This document shows, piece after piece, positions 1-8,370 of a stretch of 64,000 bases of DNA; the stretch's first letter is position 1; each line of letters begins with the position of its first letter. Under the pieces are notes generated by a model. The model searched no databases. It saw only the letters and a list, made by a program, of their open reading frames with translations, and was not told the DNA's origin. The position numbers and the translations under genes were made by a program. Source of the stretch: DAOVXM01 sp963746255 (GTDB lineage: Bacteria; Chloroflexota; Anaerolineae; Anaerolineales; UBA4823); contig CAVVAJ010000009.1 in the NCBI GenBank assembly GCA_963746255.1, positions 1,116,001-1,180,000 of the forward strand, read 5' to 3'.

Positions 1-2124
1 TAACGGGCTTCTGCCAGCCCTGCCTGCAACCTGCGTCAAAACCTGGAAGACCCTTTCAGCTGCGCTGTAGTCTGGAAAATTGAGACCCACATCAGCGAGA
101 ACCACACCGACTAATGTAACTAACGGTAAATCAAGACCCTTTGCAAGCATTTGAGTGCCGATTAATACATCTGCATGCTGAGCGCTGAATTTTTCTAAAA
201 TGATTTCATGCGCGCCTTTCTTGCGTGTTGTTTCAAAATCCCAACGCAATGTCCGTACATCCGGGAATAAAGACTGCAGCTCTGCCTCCACCCGCTCAGT
301 TCCCATCCCATACTGCCGGATACGTTCTCCACTACATTCAGGGCAAGTTTTAGGCATCCTTCGTCTGTAGTTGCAGTAGTGGCAAGTCAAGTATTGCTGC
401 CGGGCATGATAGGTAAGCGGCATATCGCAATTTGAACAGCGCAAAGTATACCCGCAGTCCCGGCAGAATACGTATGTAGCTGTGCCGCGCCGGTTTAAAA
501 ACAAAATCGCCTGGCGCTTTTCGGAAAGCACCTGCTCGAGATTTAGCTGAAGTGCCCGGCTGAAGATTGACCGGTTGCCAGCCTTAAGTTCTGCGCGCAT
601 ATCAACAACATCAACTGGCGGTAGATCAATAAACTGGGCTTGTTCTTCCAGGTCGGTGTATTGCGAATCAATCTGCAGATATTTCGCATAGTGCTCTACT
701 TGCTGCCGGTGGGCCATGATTTGCGCCGGCAACCTCAAATAATTCCACTTCCCTCGCTCAGCCTGGTAAATACTGCTGACTGAAGGGGTCGCAGAACCAA
801 TAACACAGACTGCACCGACAGAGCGTGCATAAGCTATAGCAGTGTCAAGGGCGTGGTAGAACGGTGGCTCTGACTGGAAATACGAATTATCATGACACTC
901 ATCCAGCACGATCAGTCCGAGGTTCTCAAAAGGTGTGAAAAGCGCACTGCGCGGGCCAACTACGACACTTATTTGCCCCGCACGCGCCCGACGCCAAGTA
1001 TCATATCGCTCTCCATCCGATAAACGGGAATGGAGCAAACCAACCTGCCCAGGGAAACGGGCGGCGAAGCGCTGCAGAGTTTGGGGTGTCAAAGCGATCT
1101 CCGGGACTAACACAATCGCTTGCTTGCCGGCGCGCAGGACAGACTCGACAGCATGAAGATATACTTCTGTCTTGCCCGATCCTGTAACTCCATGCAGTAA
1201 ATAGGGGTCAGTTGCTTTACCAGCTAGGGTGGCGTTAAGCCCGGTCTCAATCTCCTGCCAGCATCTATGTTGGTCGCAGGTGAGAGGTGGTGGTTCTGAA
1301 GGGAGGAAATCCAAAGCGGCAACCGGGTCGCGCCACACTTCACTTTCCCCCAATGTGACTAAACCAAGATCGGCTAATTTTCGCAGGTCTGTGAGATTTC
1401 CTCCGCTCTCTGCGTAAATCCAAGACACTTCTACTGGTCCCTTTTGTTGGATCAAGTATAAAACAATTTTCTGGCGCCTTGTGAACGCCGCTGACCCCAC
1501 ACGGCCAAGCCTGGGAAGTTCCTCCTCCGCCACAGATGGAGGGCAAGCCAGCGCGGCAGTCCTTACCGCACGCGGCTTTACCGTGGGTGCTGGTAAAAAC
1601 GGCCTAGTTGTGATCAATTCCCGATTGATCAGCCCACGTGCTGCACCGCGCCAGTTGGTACGCGGGAGTGCGTGATCAATCTGGCGTCCGCGCAGCACGC
1701 CGCGTTTTTCCAATAACGATAGCAATCGCGTTTGGACATCGCCTAAACGTTGATTGGGGGGCAGAGCGGAGGTGCGTTCATAGACGACATCTGCATATTG
1801 ACCCAGACCAGGCGGCAGCATTAGATTGACATAACCCGCTAGTGGACCTAAGTTGGCGTGTGCCATCGTTTGCGCCAACGCGATTTGTTGGGCTGTCAAA
1901 CTTGCTTCAGGCTCGATTAGACTGCTTACGGGTTTTGTTTCCGGAATTGATGGTTGACCAAGGTAACGAACGATTACTCCCTGCACATATTGGCTGCCAA
2001 AAGGGACTACCACAAGCTGCCCGACAGCAACGCGGCCCACCAATTCCTCAGGCAGATGATAATCGTACATATCTGCCACTTGAGGGACATTGACTGCAAC
2101 TTCAACATATTCGGTTCTCGACAT
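1..2124 (-). CDS. priA: Primosomal protein N' (PriA replication-restart helicase), C-terminus cut by window edge
   Basis: Reading the minus strand from an ATG at 2124 gives 708 uninterrupted codons that run off the left edge. The product shows PriA order: an N-terminal DNA-binding region, a Walker A of the form GVTGSGKT near residue 310, a Walker B near residue 408, helicase motif III GSATPS, then a cysteine-rich zinc-binding insert (CRDCGY, CSNCD, CHYC, CPEC) near residues 490-560 and the start of the second RecA lobe (motif VAGRAGR at the very end). The Walker B reads DECH where PriA usually has DEEH. PriA reloads the replisome at stalled forks. The gene lies 61 bp downstream of the CBS-domain membrane protein in the same direction. 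The remaining C-terminus is outside the window. Confidence 0.95.
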   Translation of the reverse strand, partial: MSRTEYVEVAVNVPQVADMYDYHLPEELVGRVAVGQLVVVPFGSQYVQGVIVRYLGQPSIPETKPVSSLIEPEASLTAQQIALAQTMAHANLGPLAGYVNLMLPPGLGQYADVVYERTSALPPNQRLGDVQTRLLSLLEKRGVLRGRQIDHALPRTNWRGAARGLINRELITTRPFLPAPTVKPRAVRTAALACPPSVAEEELPRLGRVGSAAFTRRQKIVLYLIQQKGPVEVSWIYAESGGNLTDLRKLADLGLVTLGESEVWRDPVAALDFLPSEPPPLTCDQHRCWQEIETGLNATLAGKATDPYLLHGVTGSGKTEVYLHAVESVLRAGKQAIVLVPEIALTPQTLQRFAARFPGQVGLLHSRLSDGERYDTWRRARAGQISVVVGPRSALFTPFENLGLIVLDECHDNSYFQSEPPFYHALDTAIAYARSVGAVCVIGSATPSVSSIYQAERGKWNYLRLPAQIMAHRQQVEHYAKYLQIDSQYTDLEEQAQFIDLPPVDVVDMRAELKAGNRSIFSRALQLNLEQVLSEKRQAILFLNRRGTATYVFCRDCGYTLRCSNCDMPLTYHARQQYLTCHYCNYRRRMPKTCPECSGERIRQYGMGTERVEAELQSLFPDVRTLRWDFETTRKKGAHEIILEKFSAQHADVLIGTQMLAKGLDLPLVTLVGVVLADVGLNFPDYSAAERVFQVLTQVAGRAGRSPL

Positions 2125-2185
2125 ATCTATCTTTTTACAAGCCAATATACCTGCTCGGCGATTATCATGCGCAGCCAACTAAGTA

Positions 2186-3544
2186 TTAGCTGTTAGTGGT
2201 GGGTTCTGGATCTGTTTCAACGGGCAGGAGCACCAGGGATAGACGGTCTATCCGCATACCGTCCATGGCCTCGACTTTTAACCGTACACCATCGCTTTCG
2301 ATTTCATCATGCAGTTGTGGTATCCGCCCTAACTTCCCCAACACATAACCTGCGATTGTATCGTAATGCGGGTCAAAAAGCTCGGTTCCCAGTTCTTGGT
2401 TGACATCGACGGTCAAGGCTAATCCCTCAACCATCACACTGCCGTCCGGCAGCACCTGGATTTCTGGGGTCGACGCATCAAAGGGATCACTTACCTCGCC
2501 AACAATCTCTTCCAATAAATCTTCCAGGGTAACCAACCCCGCTGTCCCGCCGTATTCATCCAGGACAATGGCAATATGCTGGCGCGCGATGCGAAACTGC
2601 TGTAAAAGCGAACTTACAGAGATTGTCTCTGGGACATAGATTGGCTCACGTGATAATCTCCGAGCTGTGCATACAGTTTTCATTGATTCCCGCATGGCTT
2701 TCAGCAAGTCGTTCACATGGACGATGCCGATTATCTGATCCCAATTATCTTCGTAAACTGGAAACTTGGTTAAATTAGACTCTGTCGCCAATTTCACTAG
2801 GTCTTCTAAGGGGGTGTCCGCTTCAACACCGATAATTTCAGTTCTCGGGATCATCACTTGTCTCACAACCAAACCCCCAAGATCAAAGATCGCAGAGAGC
2901 ATCTCTTTCTCGGGATGTTGGATCACTCCCACGTCTTCCGACATGGCGAGGATGTGTTTCAGCTCTTCCAAAGTATAAGCAAGTGCATGCTCGCCAACCA
3001 TTTTCAAACCAAACAAAGCTAGTACCTGCCGAGTCGCCCAATCCAAAATGTCAACAAACCACTTGAATATCAGTGAGAAGACCCGCATCGGGCGAGCAGT
3101 GAGCAGCGCGAATCTTTCTGGATCATGCAGTGTAGCAACTTTCGGGACCTGCTCTCCGAAAATGACATGTAGGCTGGTGACAATGAGCAGAGAAAGCACC
3201 AAAGGTAATACGGCGAGAATTGGCGTCAATACCTGCAGATAAAGCGGCAGAGCGAGTTCGTGAAAATACGGCTCAAGCAATCTTTCAAAAGTATTCTCCC
3301 CTACGGCACCCAAAGCAAGACTCACTATGGTGATTCCGAGTTGAGAAGCGGCAATCAAGCGGTCACGAGTGGCAGGTCGCTCTAACCAAGCTTTGACAAT
3401 CTGCGCTGAGGCATTCCCTTTCTCGGCCAAAATGTCTATCCGAGCCCGCTTGGAGGCGATAATGGCAAATTCTACACAAACGAAAAACCCATTCAGGGCG
3501 ACTAAAACGATGATTAAAGCGAAGTCCAAGATATATATAAGCAT
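2186..3544 (-). CDS. HlyC/CorC (CNNM-type) transporter with CBS pair
   Basis: 452 residues. The N-terminal half (about 1-200) is a DUF21/CNNM membrane domain with several hydrophobic helices. A CBS pair follows (about 215-335, containing the typical VMIPRTEI start and a DEYGGTAGLVTLEDLLEEIVGE stretch), and a CorC_HlyC transporter-associated domain lies at about 350-440. This architecture fits Mg2+/Co2+ efflux or sensing proteins often annotated hemolysin C. It starts 16 bp after the end of the Memo-family gene and probably shares its transcript. Function in ion transport is family knowledge; the substrate cannot be read from sequence. Confidence 0.9.
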   Translation of the reverse strand: MLIYILDFALIIVLVALNGFFVCVEFAIIASKRARIDILAEKGNASAQIVKAWLERPATRDRLIAASQLGITIVSLALGAVGENTFERLLEPYFHELALPLYLQVLTPILAVLPLVLSLLIVTSLHVIFGEQVPKVATLHDPERFALLTARPMRVFSLIFKWFVDILDWATRQVLALFGLKMVGEHALAYTLEELKHILAMSEDVGVIQHPEKEMLSAIFDLGGLVVRQVMIPRTEIIGVEADTPLEDLVKLATESNLTKFPVYEDNWDQIIGIVHVNDLLKAMRESMKTVCTARRLSREPIYVPETISVSSLLQQFRIARQHIAIVLDEYGGTAGLVTLEDLLEEIVGEVSDPFDASTPEIQVLPDGSVMVEGLALTVDVNQELGTELFDPHYDTIAGYVLGKLGRIPQLHDEIESDGVRLKVEAMDGMRIDRLSLVLLPVETDPEPTTNS

Positions 3545-3560
3545 TAAAGATCCAAAACTA

Positions 3561-4406
3561 TCATGTCCGTGTGATCACTGCAGAAGCATACCCGACAACT
3601 TGGGAATAATCACCAGTGATATCCCCAGAAGTCGCGTACTTAAGAATCTTTACTTTATCCGCTCCCAAACCACGTGCTGCCCACAGAACTGTTGCCACAG
3701 CGCCGCGCCCACAAGCGTATCCTTTGCCTTCTTGCTCAGCCTGGAGGACACTTCCCGGATCGAATGACTCTATCCTGCTCATCATCTCGGCATCAAGAAC
3801 TTCGGCTACGGATTGAGAATAAAAATGTGATAGGTCTGTGCTGGCGACTAATAAACTATTGCAGCTAGCCAATACTTTAGCAAGCGCGGTTCCCAAAGCT
3901 TTGGTAACATCTGCCATAGGATCACGCACCATAACCGGCAATAACTTATACCCGGGTTCCAACGTGCGCTGCAGGAATGGCAGTTCAATTTCCAGAGAAT
4001 GCTCGGGATCATTTTTAACCGCCGTGATTCCATAACCCAAATCGTCTTTGACTAAGCCATCCAAGCGGTTGACCAATCCACGATCGATTTCGATTGAACC
4101 CAATGGGGTTAGGTACGCTTCATGGTCAGCAGTCAGAATCGAGTAGGCTGACGGATGGTGCATAGGTGAAACTACTGCGACAATCTCAGGCTGCAATCCG
4201 CGCAGCAGGGAAAAAGCATACCCGGCAACAAGTCCAGAATATCGGTGCCCGGCATGCGGAACAATAATGCCCAGGATTTCGCCATTGATATCACTCTCTC
4301 CTGCAGCAGTGATATAGCCATCAATACTTTGGGCCAATTTCCCAGGATCAGACGAATACCATTGCCCGGCAATCGGGGAAGGACGCAAGTCAGTCGCTGC
4401 TGCCAT
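3561..4406 (-). CDS. Memo-family protein (AmmeMemoRadiSam system protein B)
   Basis: 281 residues with the MEMO1 fold signature: VPHAGHRYSG near residue 50, MHHP near residue 82, STDLSHF in the middle and ACGRGA in the C-terminal third, so the His/His/Cys metal-site residues of the family look present. An AAGGAG ribosome site lies just upstream of the ATG. In many anaerobes Memo is paired with an AMMECR1 protein and a radical SAM enzyme; neither partner is in this window. The gene leads a minus-strand group with the CBS membrane protein and priA. The biochemical role of bacterial Memo proteins is not settled (an Fe/Cu redox or dioxygenase-like role has been proposed). Confidence 0.88.
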   Translation of the reverse strand: MAAATDLRPSPIAGQWYSSDPGKLAQSIDGYITAAGESDINGEILGIIVPHAGHRYSGLVAGYAFSLLRGLQPEIVAVVSPMHHPSAYSILTADHEAYLTPLGSIEIDRGLVNRLDGLVKDDLGYGITAVKNDPEHSLEIELPFLQRTLEPGYKLLPVMVRDPMADVTKALGTALAKVLASCNSLLVASTDLSHFYSQSVAEVLDAEMMSRIESFDPGSVLQAEQEGKGYACGRGAVATVLWAARGLGADKVKILKYATSGDITGDYSQVVGYASAVITRT

Positions 4407-4680
4407 GGCTTAACTCCTTTCATTATAAATGGCAATTCGCTCTGTTGCCTTGATTCTAGCACAATCTGACGCCAACCAAGCCGCCATAACCACTCTCTCT
4501 GTGCTTATCCGAAACCACAAACGCACACGACCCGCATCGCACGAAACAAGCAACGGAGGGCATGGGTACAACCGCACGAATTTTTTGATTTACGGTATGG
4601 GGAGAGGTGAGGAGGCTCACTTCAGATTACTACCTGTGGAATTATGTTATACTAACACAATTCAAAAACTACATAATAGC
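4407..4680. other. Intergenic region between divergent transcripts
   Basis: This stretch separates the minus-strand Memo gene from the plus-strand T-box leader. A TATACT at 4648-4653 is a plausible -10 for the plus-strand leader RNA, placing the transcript start near 4660; no good -35 is visible. On the minus strand a TAGAAT-like hexamer lies near 4450. I see no coding signal. Confidence 0.5.
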
Positions 4681-5021
4681 GTTGAAGAGGAATAGTAAAC
4701 ACAGAGACGGTGGCCCAGAGAGCGGTGCTGAGCTGAAAATCCCGCCCGCACGACTGTGCTGAATGGACCTTGGAGCTGCAAGGCGAACTTCTTCTGTGGT
4801 CTTTCATATGAAAGGCAGATTGAATAATAGCCTGTGCCGGAGTGCCACCGTTATCTTGGTAAAGGGTATAACCATTTTGGAAACCGAGTACAGCCAAGAT
4901 GCCGTACCCCAATCGAGTGAAACTGGCTCATCACCCCGTCGTATCACCAACGGGGTTCAATTTTTAAATAGACAGTTGTACGTTGGTGGAACCATCCAAT
5001 ATCGATACCATGGCTAGGAGG
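4681..5021 (+). promoter_or_regulatory. T-box leader (tRNA-Trp sensing riboswitch)
   Basis: Stem I is closed by GAAGAGG (4684-4690) with CTTCTTC (4788-4794). It contains the AGTA element (4694-4697), an AGAGAG/GGTGCTGAG...GAAAA distal region (about 4715-4740) and a specifier loop reading GAA-TGG-ACC with codon TGG (Trp) at 4764-4766. A GC-rich hairpin ACCCCGT/ACGGGGT (4933-4939, 4950-4956) is the likely stem III. The T-box bulge TGGAACC lies at 4987-4993, flanked by short helices TGG/CCA (4984-4986, 5008-5010) and ATC/GAT (4994-4996, 5004-5006). There is no U-tract after the T-box and the AGGAGG ribosome site of the next ORF begins at 5016, so translational control looks more likely than termination. 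trpS lies downstream, which agrees with the Trp specifier. Confidence 0.87.
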
Positions 5022-5027
5022 CAAAAC

Positions 5028-5267
5028 ATGATGCTATCAATCGTAATCGAATACTGCGCAGTATGACATTATACAAATCGCGCTGTTAGTTTAACAGCAG
5101 ACATTTTTGCAGAGTTTGAGGCGCAAATAGAATCATTGACTTTAGTCCCTTCTGATAGTGGACGATTCGAAGTGACGGTGAACGGGGATCTGATCTACTC
5201 AAAGCTGCAAACCGCCCGGCACATCCAGCCGGGTGAGGTGAACGAATTAATCAGGAATATGAATTAG
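5028..5267 (+). CDS. SelW/Rdx-family selenoprotein (in-frame TGA = Sec)
   Basis: Reading through TGA at 5064-5066 gives 79 residues from ATG 5028 to TAG 5265. The product starts with a beta strand leading to CAVU (Cys10, Sec13), the CxxU redox motif of the Rdx family (SelW, SelT, SelH), followed by RAVSL. Later residues include GRFEVTVNG and LIYSK, which match the conserved SelW core. AGGAGG lies 6 nt before the ATG. A 7-bp hairpin GCTGTTA-GTT-TAACAGC at 5082-5098, starting 16 nt after the TGA, is a good bacterial SECIS candidate. The gene lies between the Trp T-box and trpS, 8 bp from the latter. Rdx proteins are small thioredoxin-fold oxidoreductases; the physiological substrate is unknown. 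Conventional ORF callers stop at the TGA and miss it. Confidence 0.88.
5064..5098 (+). promoter_or_regulatory. Sec codon and candidate SECIS hairpin of the SelW-like gene
   Basis: The TGA (5064-5066) is followed by a perfect 7-bp stem at 5082-5088/5092-5098 with a GTT loop; opening the top pair gives an AGTTT loop containing the GU usually seen in bacterial SECIS apical loops. Distance from the TGA is in the usual range for SelB recognition. Confidence 0.65.
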
Positions 5268-5275
5268 GAAACCAT

Positions 5276-6310
5276 ATGAGCACAAGGAAAGATATCCAAT
5301 CAGAGCAAATATTTAACCAAAGCAGCTCAAAGAAAGGCCGTGTCTTCTCCGGAGCACGTCCAACTGGGCGACAACACTTGGGGAATTACCTCGGTGCGAT
5401 CAAGAATTACGTAACTCTACAAGAAGAGTATGACTGCGTCTACTGCATCGTCGACCTGCACGCATTGACCACCGTTGAAACGACAGAGAGTTTGCGTATA
5501 ACCACATATGAAATGGCACTTGACTGGCTGGCTGCCGGGATTCGACCGGCTGAATCGATCATGTTTATCCAATCGCACGTGCCCCAGGTAGCTGAACTGC
5601 ACTTATTCCTTTCCATGGTCACGCCGCTTGGAAAGCTTACCGTTATGCCTACTTTCAAAGAGAAAGTGCGCCAACAACCCCATAATATCAATTACGGCTT
5701 AGTAGGTTATCCGGTCTTGATGGCAGCCGATATCCTATTATACAAAGCCAATGTGGTGCCCGTAGGTGTTGACCAAGCCCCCCACCTGGAATTCTCACGC
5801 GAAATTGTCAGGTCATTCAATTATCGCTATAACACGGGTGTGCTGATCGAGCCGCAGATGATAGCAACTGAGTTCCCGAAAGTACTCGGAATTGACGGTG
5901 TCCAAAAAATGAGCAAAAGCCTCGATAACCATATTGAAATCGCGGCGAGTCCAGAAGAGACCCAAGAACGGGTTATGAAGATGGTCACAGACCCTCAGCG
6001 TATTCGCCGAGACGATCCCGGCGATCCTGATGTGTGTAACGTCTTTTCGCTCCATAAAGTGTTCTCAACACCAGAGGAGGTCGAGTCGATTAACCGCGAG
6101 TGCCGCAGCGCAGGTATCGGGTGTGTTCAGTGCAAACAAATGCTCGCCAAAAATCTAAACACACATTTGGAGCCTTTCCGAGAAAAGCGCACCCAATTGG
6201 ATCGCCACCCGGATGATGTTTGGGACATCCTGTTCGATGGTCAGAAGCGCGCCACTGCTATTGCTGCCCAGACCATCAGCGAGGTAAAGGATGCCATCGG
6301 ATTGCCCTGA
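5276..6310 (+). CDS. trpS: Tryptophanyl-tRNA synthetase
   Basis: 344 residues, class I aminoacyl-tRNA synthetase. The HIGH-like motif is ARPTGRQHLGNYLGA near residue 30 and the KMSKS motif is QKMSKSLDN near residue 210; GVDQAPHLE and the C-terminal helical region match TrpRS. It charges tRNA-Trp. The ATG follows the SelW-like gene by 8 bp, and both lie behind the Trp-specific T-box, so the synthetase is likely induced when uncharged tRNA-Trp accumulates. dtd follows 56 bp downstream. An N-terminal extension of about 20 residues precedes the catalytic core. Confidence 0.96.
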   Translation: MSTRKDIQSEQIFNQSSSKKGRVFSGARPTGRQHLGNYLGAIKNYVTLQEEYDCVYCIVDLHALTTVETTESLRITTYEMALDWLAAGIRPAESIMFIQSHVPQVAELHLFLSMVTPLGKLTVMPTFKEKVRQQPHNINYGLVGYPVLMAADILLYKANVVPVGVDQAPHLEFSREIVRSFNYRYNTGVLIEPQMIATEFPKVLGIDGVQKMSKSLDNHIEIAASPEETQERVMKMVTDPQRIRRDDPGDPDVCNVFSLHKVFSTPEEVESINRECRSAGIGCVQCKQMLAKNLNTHLEPFREKRTQLDRHPDDVWDILFDGQKRATAIAAQTISEVKDAIGLP

Positions 6311-6366
6311 GAAAGGTGTGCGATTCACCAGGACAATCGATAATATATGGTTCACTAGGTAATAGG

Positions 6367-6807
6367 ATGAGATTGGTTATACAGCGGGTCTCTGAAGCGA
6401 GTGTCAGCGTCGCTAGCCAAAAAGTTGCCCAAATCGGATTAGGTCTGGTAATCTTAGTTGGCGTTGGACCACAGGATAGCCAAGAGCAAGCCGCTTACCT
6501 GGCAGAAAAAACCGCCCATCTGCGTATATTTGAAGATGAAGCCGGGAAAATGAACCGCTCACTTATCGATATAAGCGGTGAAGCAATTGTTGTTTCCCAG
6601 TTCACCTTGTTCGCGGATACTCGCAAAGGCCGGCGCCCATCTTTTACGTCCGCAGCGCTGCCCGAAGTTGCCAGCCCTTTAGTGGACCATTTCGTCGAAT
6701 TACTACACCAAAAAGGCATCCCCACTCAGACAGGTGTATTTGGTGAACATATGCAAGTTGCGTTAGTCAATGATGGACCGGTTACAATTTGGATCGAGCG
6801 CGATTAG
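6367..6807 (+). CDS. dtd: D-aminoacyl-tRNA deacylase
   Basis: 146 residues from ATG 6367; an upstream in-frame start at 6220 overlaps trpS and adds non-family sequence, so it is rejected. The start MRLVIQRV, the catalytic SQFTLFAD segment with TRKGRRPSF, and the C-terminal GPVTIWIE with the Gly-cisPro motif are diagnostic of DTD. The enzyme removes D-amino acids (and Gly) from mischarged tRNAs. It lies downstream of trpS on the same strand, giving a small translation-quality operon, and its stop overlaps the end of the convergent PyrD-like gene by 4 bp. Confidence 0.95.
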   Translation: MRLVIQRVSEASVSVASQKVAQIGLGLVILVGVGPQDSQEQAAYLAEKTAHLRIFEDEAGKMNRSLIDISGEAIVVSQFTLFADTRKGRRPSFTSAALPEVASPLVDHFVELLHQKGIPTQTGVFGEHMQVALVNDGPVTIWIERD

Positions 6808-7574
6808 TGGCTTTGCACAACAGATTTATGCCACCAAGTTGACCCCCAGAGCGCAGCGTCGATCTGGACGGCTTTCGCGCCTGCCGCGAGCATTGCATCG
6901 GCATCACCCCTGGTATAGACACCTCCCGCTCCGATGATTTGAGCACCAAGTGCAGCAATTCGCCTGACGGTAGACAATGCCATAGGGAGCAGCGCGCGCC
7001 CGTAAAGGCGGCCTTGAAGCAGCTCCCCTTTCGGGCCAGGGAGCACGCCCCGGGGTGGGCTCAAACTAACTGAAGACAATTCTACTGCCTCTAAGACTTG
7101 TATAAGCTCTTCTGCTCCTTCCCAAGGTACTCGCACGAGCACTGGGAGTTCGCCTTGCGCCGCTAGAACCAGCTCTTTGGCATGGGATAGCTGCACATCA
7201 GGGGGCAAACCAATTTCGATCCCAGCGACACCTTCTAAGGATTCTAATTGTTCAACCATACGGGCAGTCCGGAAAGCATCTTCGGCTAGAATGTGAACGA
7301 TGACGGGTAATGGGGATTCTGCCCATTGTCTAACATACTGCCGTAGAACCGAGTTAAACCCCGGATTCGGAAAGCCGGTATGCAGCAAAAATCCGCCCGG
7401 GTAATACTGAACACGAGGAGCGTTGGCAGGGCTGCGTTTTACCCAACTGACCGGGTTGGTGACAAACGCCCCAAACTGACTGTAGTCAATTGGCGACCTT
7501 AAATCTGGTGCATATCCCAAGCTTCCCGCCGCGATCATTATGGGTGTGCTCAATTCAAGCTCATATTTCATCAT
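6804..7574 (-). CDS. Dihydroorotate dehydrogenase-like (PyrD-like) flavoprotein, catalytic cysteine absent
   Basis: 256 residues, shorter than class 1 PyrD (about 300). The TIM-barrel pattern of the dihydroorotate dehydrogenase family is visible: an N-terminal IMIAAGSLGY, a VTNPVSW segment with Lys, a GIEIG strand, SLSPPRG and a C-terminal IIGAGGVYTRGDADAMLAAGAKAVQID phosphate-binding loop. The usual NISCPN segment that carries the catalytic Cys/Ser is replaced by IGLPPDV, so normal dihydroorotate oxidation is doubtful. It is the last gene of a three-gene group with an LmbE deacetylase and a PyrK-like protein. Pairing with a PyrK-like partner supports an FMN/Fe-S redox complex, with substrate unknown. 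Confidence 0.72.
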   Translation of the reverse strand: MMKYELELSTPIMIAAGSLGYAPDLRSPIDYSQFGAFVTNPVSWVKRSPANAPRVQYYPGGFLLHTGFPNPGFNSVLRQYVRQWAESPLPVIVHILAEDAFRTARMVEQLESLEGVAGIEIGLPPDVQLSHAKELVLAAQGELPVLVRVPWEGAEELIQVLEAVELSSVSLSPPRGVLPGPKGELLQGRLYGRALLPMALSTVRRIAALGAQIIGAGGVYTRGDADAMLAAGAKAVQIDAALWGSTWWHKSVVQSH

Positions 7575-7607
7575 AGTGGGATCCGGTTAAATCTTACCCG
7601 AATTCGG

Positions 7608-8369
7608 TCAATGAGGGGTGATCACGACCCAAGGCTCTAAAAAAGCCGCCAGTTCAGCTCGGCGATTTCGATCAGGATCGAATTCCGATACATGCAGACT
7701 TTCCACGGGCATAATCACTTCCGGAACTGTCATTTGCCTTCCAGCTTCACGCGAAGAACGGCGCACAAACAATGCATGTTGCGTGCGATGGCATAATGCG
7801 GCTTCGATTTTAGCGCTGAGTGTCGCCGTCACATCAAGAATGAAATCGGCTGGGTCATCCTCATTTGCCAGCCGAGGGCGTGGGTGTCCCGGAAACATGG
7901 CGGATACTGTGAGTAAATCCGGTCGCCTCCCGTCAAGGGTAGCTAGCGCCGCTTTTGCAGCTTGATGCGAAATCACATGTGCTGGATGCCCATACTCACC
8001 ATTGGATCCATGGGTAACCACAACATCAGCGGAGACGCGCTTAATGTGGTCACTAATCTTGCTCGAGAGTGCAGAAACATCTTCTGTGTAAGGATAAAGC
8101 TCTTCATCTGGGCCAACACGTGGGTCGATATAGTCCAAAACAGTTAGGCTTTCCCCCCCCAATACCTGCACCGCACAATTGAGTTCGCGTGTCCGCACTT
8201 CCCCCAAATCGTCTAACGTACATAATGGGGGTTCACCAACTTCTCCGCCCTCGCCACGCGTGGCACAAAGATAGTGTGTATGCGCGCCATTCCGGGCTAG
8301 CAGTGCTAGAGTTCCACCAGCCAACATCGTTTCGTCATCAGGATGTGCAAAGAAAGCTATGATGTTCAA
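7608..8369 (-). CDS. LmbE/PIG-L family deacetylase
   Basis: 253 residues. The metal-site motif AHPDDE appears near residue 9 and the GHPAHV segment supplies the later His ligand. The family contains Zn-dependent de-N-acetylases that act on N-acetylglucosaminyl conjugates (MshB, BshB, PIG-L). Its start abuts the stop of the PyrK-like gene (1 bp gap) and a PyrD-like gene follows, so it is in the same transcript as two dihydroorotate-dehydrogenase-like proteins. That context is unusual and does not reveal the substrate. Confidence 0.9.
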   Translation of the reverse strand: MNIIAFFAHPDDETMLAGGTLALLARNGAHTHYLCATRGEGGEVGEPPLCTLDDLGEVRTRELNCAVQVLGGESLTVLDYIDPRVGPDEELYPYTEDVSALSSKISDHIKRVSADVVVTHGSNGEYGHPAHVISHQAAKAALATLDGRRPDLLTVSAMFPGHPRPRLANEDDPADFILDVTATLSAKIEAALCHRTQHALFVRRSSREAGRQMTVPEVIMPVESLHVSEFDPDRNRRAELAAFLEPWVVITPH

Positions 8370-8370
8370 C

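Noticed and set aside
4933..4965. ACCCCGT/ACGGGGT hairpin followed by AATTTTTAAA, looking like a terminator
   Set aside because: It lies upstream of the T-box bulge inside the leader, at the position of stem III, and the T-run is interrupted; termination here would make the T-box meaningless.
6220..6366. Extended N-terminus of dtd from 6220
   Set aside because: It overlaps the 3' end of trpS out of frame and adds residues not found in the family; ATG 6367 gives the canonical MRLVIQRV start.
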